Positions 60,815 to 64,000 of a stretch of 64,000 nucleotides of DNA are shown here, one piece after another; the first letter of the stretch is position 1; every line of letters begins with the position of its first letter. The notes under the pieces are model-generated. The model saw only the letters and a program-made list of their open reading frames with translations, did not search any database and was not told the origin of the DNA. This DNA is from Kitasatospora sp. MMS16-BH015. Its GTDB lineage: Bacteria; Actinomycetota; Actinomycetes; Streptomycetales; Streptomycetaceae. The stretch spans positions 5,332,001 through 5,396,000 of the forward strand of contig NZ_CP025394.1 of the NCBI RefSeq assembly GCF_002943525.1, read 5' to 3'. A program made the position numbers and the translations under genes.

Positions 60815-61291
60815 TCAGCTGGTGGCCGGGCCGACGACGACGCTGGTGACGTGCAGGTGGTCGATCAGCGGTGCGCAGGAGCGGCAGGGCGGCGCGTGGG
60901 TGCCGTGGGCGGGATCGCCCTCCTCGCGGATCCGGACGGTGGTCAGCCGGGAGCCCTTGAGCGCCTTGCGGGCCTCCTGGATGGTCAGCGGCTTGCGGAC
61001 GGCCCGCTTGGAGCGGCTCTGGTCCACCGCGGTCAGGTACTGGGAGAGCAGCACGGCCTCCGGGCAGCGGCCGAGGAAGCGCTCGCGCTGCTCCAGCGGC
61101 AGCCCGGCCAGGAAGTCCCCCACCAGGGGGTGCAGCTCCGGCCGGTCGGCGGTCTTCACCCCCGCCAGGGTCTGCACCTCGCCGCCGCGCAGCGAGAGCG
61201 CGGCGGCCACCGCGGGCAGCAGGCTGTCCCGGTGCTGGCGCGGCACCGGGACAGCCGGGGCGGCGGCGAGCGTCGTCTCCGGGTGGTCCAC
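60815..61291 (-). CDS. YwqJ-related putative deaminase
   Basis: A 158-residue protein with cytidine-deaminase-like zinc motifs: CPE in GRCPEAVLLSQYL and CRSC near the end (HAPPCRSCAPLIDHL). These match the YwqJ-type deaminase branch found in polymorphic toxins and in stand-alone Streptomyces pairs with SUKH proteins. The substrate (nucleic acid base or free nucleotide) is unknown. GTG 61291 has AAGGAG 6 nt upstream; a longer frame from 61498 would add a Pro/Ala/Arg-rich low-complexity stretch. It lacks export signals and is 72-126 bp upstream of the SUKH-3 gene. Confidence 0.8.
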   Translation of the reverse strand: MDHPETTLAAAPAVPVPRQHRDSLLPAVAAALSLRGGEVQTLAGVKTADRPELHPLVGDFLAGLPLEQRERFLGRCPEAVLLSQYLTAVDQSRSKRAVRKPLTIQEARKALKGSRLTTVRIREEGDPAHGTHAPPCRSCAPLIDHLHVTSVVVGPATS

Positions 61292-61790
61292 TGGCTGCTC
61301 CTTCGGTGCGGGCGGTACGGGCGCCGGTGTGACGGGCGCTGCTGTGACGGGTGCTGCTGGTCGGGCGGGCCGGGCGCGGCCTGCCCGGGCTGACGGACGG
61401 TGAGGACGTGACGTAGGGACACGGTAGGGGTCCAGCCTGCCAAACGCCTCCGACATTCGGCGCGTCGGGGTGCGGCTCGGCACCGACCTGACAGACAACT
61501 CGGGTGCCGGGTTTACGGATTCGCCTCCCGGCCGAGCTGGGCGGACGGTAGCGTTCCAGCAGCGGGCCAGGGGGCTCCGAGCCGCGGGGGAGCGGATCGG
61601 GCCGGGCTCGGCATGCCGTGGGGGAGCGGCTGTGCAAGGGGGGTCTTGCAGGGGTCTGCCGGTGCGGTCGGGTCAGCTGTGTCACAGCTGCCGGGCCGTC
61701 ATCCAGTGCTGCCCGTCCCACCGCGCACCGACCGTCTCCCGGCTCGGCCGACACCGAACTGATCACCGCTCAGGAGAGGGCCGACGCCCC
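61292..61790. other. Gene-free divergent region before the sugar-nucleotide operon
   Basis: These 499 bases separate the deaminase gene (minus) from the epimerase gene (plus). They hold two tandem 15-bp repeats (61329-61343, 61344-61358), a TAGCGT hexamer (61549-61554) that could be a -10, a small hairpin TGCAAG/CTTGCA (61633-61650) and a 17-bp palindrome (61674-61690). I see no open frame with coding character. Confidence 0.6.
61674..61690. promoter_or_regulatory. 17-bp palindrome upstream of the epimerase gene
   Basis: CAGCTGTG-T-CACAGCTG, perfect 8-bp arms around one base, 100 bp before ATG 61791. Candidate operator for the epimerase/aminotransferase operon. Confidence 0.5.
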
Positions 61791-62771
61791 ATGAACGCTG
61801 TCGCCATCGAGGGTTCCCGCTGTCTGGTCACCGGTGGGGCGGGCACCATCGGATCGACCGTCGTCGACCAGCTGATCGAGGCCGGGGCCCGCGAGGTCGT
61901 CGTCCTCGACAACTTCGTCCGCGGCCGGATGGCCAACCTGGCCGCCGCCCAGGCCGCGGCGAAGCCGGGTCAGCTGCGGGTGGTGGACGGGGACATCCGG
62001 GACCGCGCGCTGCTGCGCGAGCTGCTCGGCACCGACACCGACCTGCTCTTCCACCTCGCCGCGATCCGGATCACCCAGTGCGCCACCGAGCCCCGGCTGG
62101 CCCTGGAGATCATGGTGGACGGCACCTTCGACGTGGTCGAGGCCGCGGCCGAGTGCGGCGTCCGCAAGGTGATCGCCTCCTCCACCGCCTCGGTCTACGG
62201 GCTGGCCGACACCTTCCCGACCCCCGAGACCCAGCACCCCTACAACAACGACACCCTCTACGGCGCCGCCAAGGTCTTCAACGAGGGCCTGCTGCGCAGC
62301 TTCCACGCCATGAACGGCCTGGACTACGTCGCGCTGCGCTACTTCAACGTGTACGGCCCCCGGATGGACGTGCACGGCAAGTACACCGAGGTGTTCATCC
62401 GCTGGATGGAGCGGATCAACTCCGGCCAGCCGCCGCTGATCTTCGGTGACGGCACCCAGACCATGGACTTCGTCTACACCGAGGACATCGCCCGGGCCAA
62501 CCTGCTGGCCGCCGCCGCGCCGGTCACCGACCGGGTCTACAACATCGCCAGCTCCTCCGAGGTCTCGCTGCGCGGCCTGGCCGACGCCCTGCTGGAGGCG
62601 ATGGACCGCGGCGACCTGGACGTGGAGCACGGCCCGGCCCGGGGCACCGCCGGCGGGGTGGTGCGGCGCCTGGCCGACATCTCCGCCGCCCAGCGCGACC
62701 TCGGCTGGAAGCCCGAGCTCGGCCTGGACGACGGCCTGCGCAAGCTCGTCGCCTGGTGGCGCGAGCAGTAG
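61791..62771 (+). CDS. NAD-dependent sugar-nucleotide epimerase/dehydratase
   Basis: A 326-residue extended short-chain dehydrogenase. TGGAGTIGST binds NAD; SSTASVYG and LYGAAK supply Ser, Tyr and Lys; RYFNVYGPRMD and DFVYTEDIARAN are typical of UDP-glucose 4-epimerase-like or UDP-GlcNAc epimerase/dehydratase enzymes. It is not galE (different N-terminus and substrate loop). ATG 61791 follows CAGGAGAGG. The next gene is a DegT aminotransferase, so the pair probably makes an amino-sugar nucleotide for a glycan or natural product. Confidence 0.88.
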   Translation: MNAVAIEGSRCLVTGGAGTIGSTVVDQLIEAGAREVVVLDNFVRGRMANLAAAQAAAKPGQLRVVDGDIRDRALLRELLGTDTDLLFHLAAIRITQCATEPRLALEIMVDGTFDVVEAAAECGVRKVIASSTASVYGLADTFPTPETQHPYNNDTLYGAAKVFNEGLLRSFHAMNGLDYVALRYFNVYGPRMDVHGKYTEVFIRWMERINSGQPPLIFGDGTQTMDFVYTEDIARANLLAAAAPVTDRVYNIASSSEVSLRGLADALLEAMDRGDLDVEHGPARGTAGGVVRRLADISAAQRDLGWKPELGLDDGLRKLVAWWREQ

Positions 62772-62884
62772 TCGGGATCCCGGTCCCGACCTGACCTGGT
62801 CCAGTCCGGCCTGGCCAGGTCCGTCGGGCCCGGGCCGCTTCCCGTCGTTCACGAGTGCCGTCCACGAGCCTTCGGAGTACCCGC

Positions 62885-64000
62885 GTGTCCACGATCCCCG
62901 TCATGATCCCCTGGCTCGGCGAGGAGGAGGCCCAGGCCGCCGCCGAGGCCGTCCGCTCCGGCTGGGTGGCCCAGGGCCCCCGCGTCGCCGAGTTCGAGCG
63001 GGCCTTCGCCGAGCACCTCGGCGTCCCGCACGCCGTCGCCGTCTCCTCCTGCACCACCGCGCTGCACCTGGCCCTGCTGGTGGCCGGGGTCGGCCCCGGC
63101 GACGAGGTGGTGGTGCCCTCGCTCTCCTTCATCGCCACCGCCAACGCCGTCGCCTACCTGGGCGCCACCCCGGTCTTCGCCGACGTCGAGCGGGCCACCG
63201 GCAACCTCACCCCCGCCACGGTCGAGCCGCTGCTCACCGAGCGCACCAAGGCCGTGCTCGCCGTCGACCAGGGCGGCATCCCGGTCGACCTGGACGCGCT
63301 GCGGGCGCTGGCCGAGCCGCGCGGCGTCCGGGTGGTCGAGGACGCCGCCTGCGCCGCCGGTGCGCGCTACCGCGGTCGCCCGGCCGGCGCCAGCGCCGAC
63401 CTGGCCGCGTACTCCTTCCACCCGCGCAAGCTGCTCACCACCGGCGAGGGCGGCATGATCACCTGTCAGGACGGCGAACTCGCCGCCCGGCTCCGGAGGT
63501 TGCGCGAGCACGGGATGAGCGTCTCGGCCGCCGACCGGCACGCCGCCGGTGGCGGTGCGGCCGTGGTCGAGACCTACGACGAGGTCGGCTACAACTACCG
63601 GATGACCGACATCCAGGCCGCGATCGGCCTGGTGCAGCTCGGCAAGCTGCCCGCGATGGTCGCCCGCCGCCGGGAGCTGGCCGAGCGCTACCGCGAGCTG
63701 CTCGGCCCGCTGGCCGAGACCCTGGTCACCGACCCGGCCCACGGCCAGGGCAACTACCAGTCCTGCTGGCTGCTGCTGCCCGAGGGCGCCCCCGAGCGCA
63801 CCGAGGTGCTGGCCCGGCTCGCCGAGGCCGGGGTCTCCGCCCGGCGCGGCATCATGGCCGCCCACCTGGAGGCCCCGTACAAGGGCACGGCCCGGGTGCC
63901 GCTGCCCGTCACCGAGCTGATCACCGGCCGCTCGCTGATCCTGCCGCTCTACCACTCGCTCACCGAGCAGCAGCAGGACACCGTGGTGGCCGCGCTGCGC
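62885..64000 (+). CDS. DegT/DnrJ/EryC1/StrS family aminotransferase (3' end outside window)
   Basis: The frame from GTG 62885 is open through the last base, giving 372 residues with no stop; the family is ~370-400, so only a few residues are missing. It is a PLP-dependent sugar aminotransferase: SSCTTALHLALL, VVVPSLSFIATANAV, VEDAACAAGARY and SFHPRK with Lys182 as the Schiff-base residue, then TTGEGGMI and YNYRMTDIQAAIG. It transfers an amino group from Glu or Gln to a keto-sugar nucleotide, presumably supplied by the upstream epimerase/dehydratase. The 113-bp gap contains a 7-bp hairpin (62771-62790). More of the pathway is likely beyond the window. Confidence 0.92.
   Translation, partial: MSTIPVMIPWLGEEEAQAAAEAVRSGWVAQGPRVAEFERAFAEHLGVPHAVAVSSCTTALHLALLVAGVGPGDEVVVPSLSFIATANAVAYLGATPVFADVERATGNLTPATVEPLLTERTKAVLAVDQGGIPVDLDALRALAEPRGVRVVEDAACAAGARYRGRPAGASADLAAYSFHPRKLLTTGEGGMITCQDGELAARLRRLREHGMSVSAADRHAAGGGAAVVETYDEVGYNYRMTDIQAAIGLVQLGKLPAMVARRRELAERYRELLGPLAETLVTDPAHGQGNYQSCWLLLPEGAPERTEVLARLAEAGVSARRGIMAAHLEAPYKGTARVPLPVTELITGRSLILPLYHSLTEQQQDTVVAALR

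Noticed and set aside
61292-61498. Longer N-terminus for the deaminase-like protein.
   Set aside because: The added segment is low-complexity Pro/Ala/Arg and GTG 61291 has AAGGAG at ideal distance.

Overview
The window is very GC-rich (by eye above 70%), uses many GTG starts, and carries SEDS/PBP, DUF2079, Tat-lipoprotein, protein mannosyltransferase and actinobacterial secreted-repeat genes. I infer a Streptomycetaceae chromosome (Streptomyces or Kitasatospora), in the conserved core rather than an arm. No IS, phage or CRISPR was seen. Several blocks (metG-tatD-rsmA-ispE, galT-galE-galK, tRNA-Gln-glmU-prs-rplY-pth-ppc) are orders I know from Streptomyces cores.

Layout. 1-5.9 kb: end of a secreted three-repeat (LDTR/VDTR) protein, GNAT acetyltransferase, small membrane protein, DUF3052 protein, and a two-gene VWA/secreted-partner operon. 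6.1-8.4 kb: two-gene ABC exporter and a DUF1269 protein. 8.6-19.6 kb: SEDS polymerase and its transpeptidase, two tandem DUF2079 membrane proteins, an amino-acid permease, a polytopic membrane protein and a Tat lipoprotein related to the dimethylformamidase beta subunit. 19.6-23.1 kb (minus): a MecA_N-type penicillin-binding protein behind a protein O-mannosyltransferase. 23.2-31.7 kb: rsmI, a Cys-pair protein, metG, tatD, a Uma2-type nuclease where rpfB would be expected, rsmA, ispE and an ABC-F ATPase. 31.8-36.4 kb: FUSC-type membrane protein, MFS symporter, flavodoxin-like reductase and divergent HxlR regulator. 36.4-41.8 kb: tRNA-Thr, a TTA-containing LuxR regulator, the gal operon and a second LuxR regulator with an enlarged receiver.

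41.9-49.6 kb is the most accessory-looking part. A minus-strand run contains a MarR regulator, a 68-residue peptide with a perfect Shine-Dalgarno, two poorly characterised helical proteins, a Tat-exported MpaB/Lcp-like oxygenase and a serine hydrolase. It is followed by a TetR/acyl-CoA desaturase pair. 49.8-60.2 kb is core again: tRNA-Gln, glmU, prs, rplY, pth, an ECF sigma module with two matching promoters, ppc, and an orphan histidine kinase. 60.2-64 kb holds a YwqJ-type deaminase/SUKH-3 pair and the start of a sugar-nucleotide operon (epimerase, DegT aminotransferase) cut by the window edge.

Structures beyond genes include two opposite-facing copies of a ~148-bp repeat with GGGGCGCGGGGAAC ends (29.75 and 35.05 kb); an 11-bp-period repeat array upstream of the first DUF2079 gene; at least nine starts with a TANNNT-like hexamer 6-7 nt upstream, as expected of leaderless mRNAs; and terminators lying directly against the metG and prs promoters. 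The strongest candidates for something undescribed are the MarR-linked peptide cassette (44.96-47.76 kb), the dispersed repeat and the 11-bp array.
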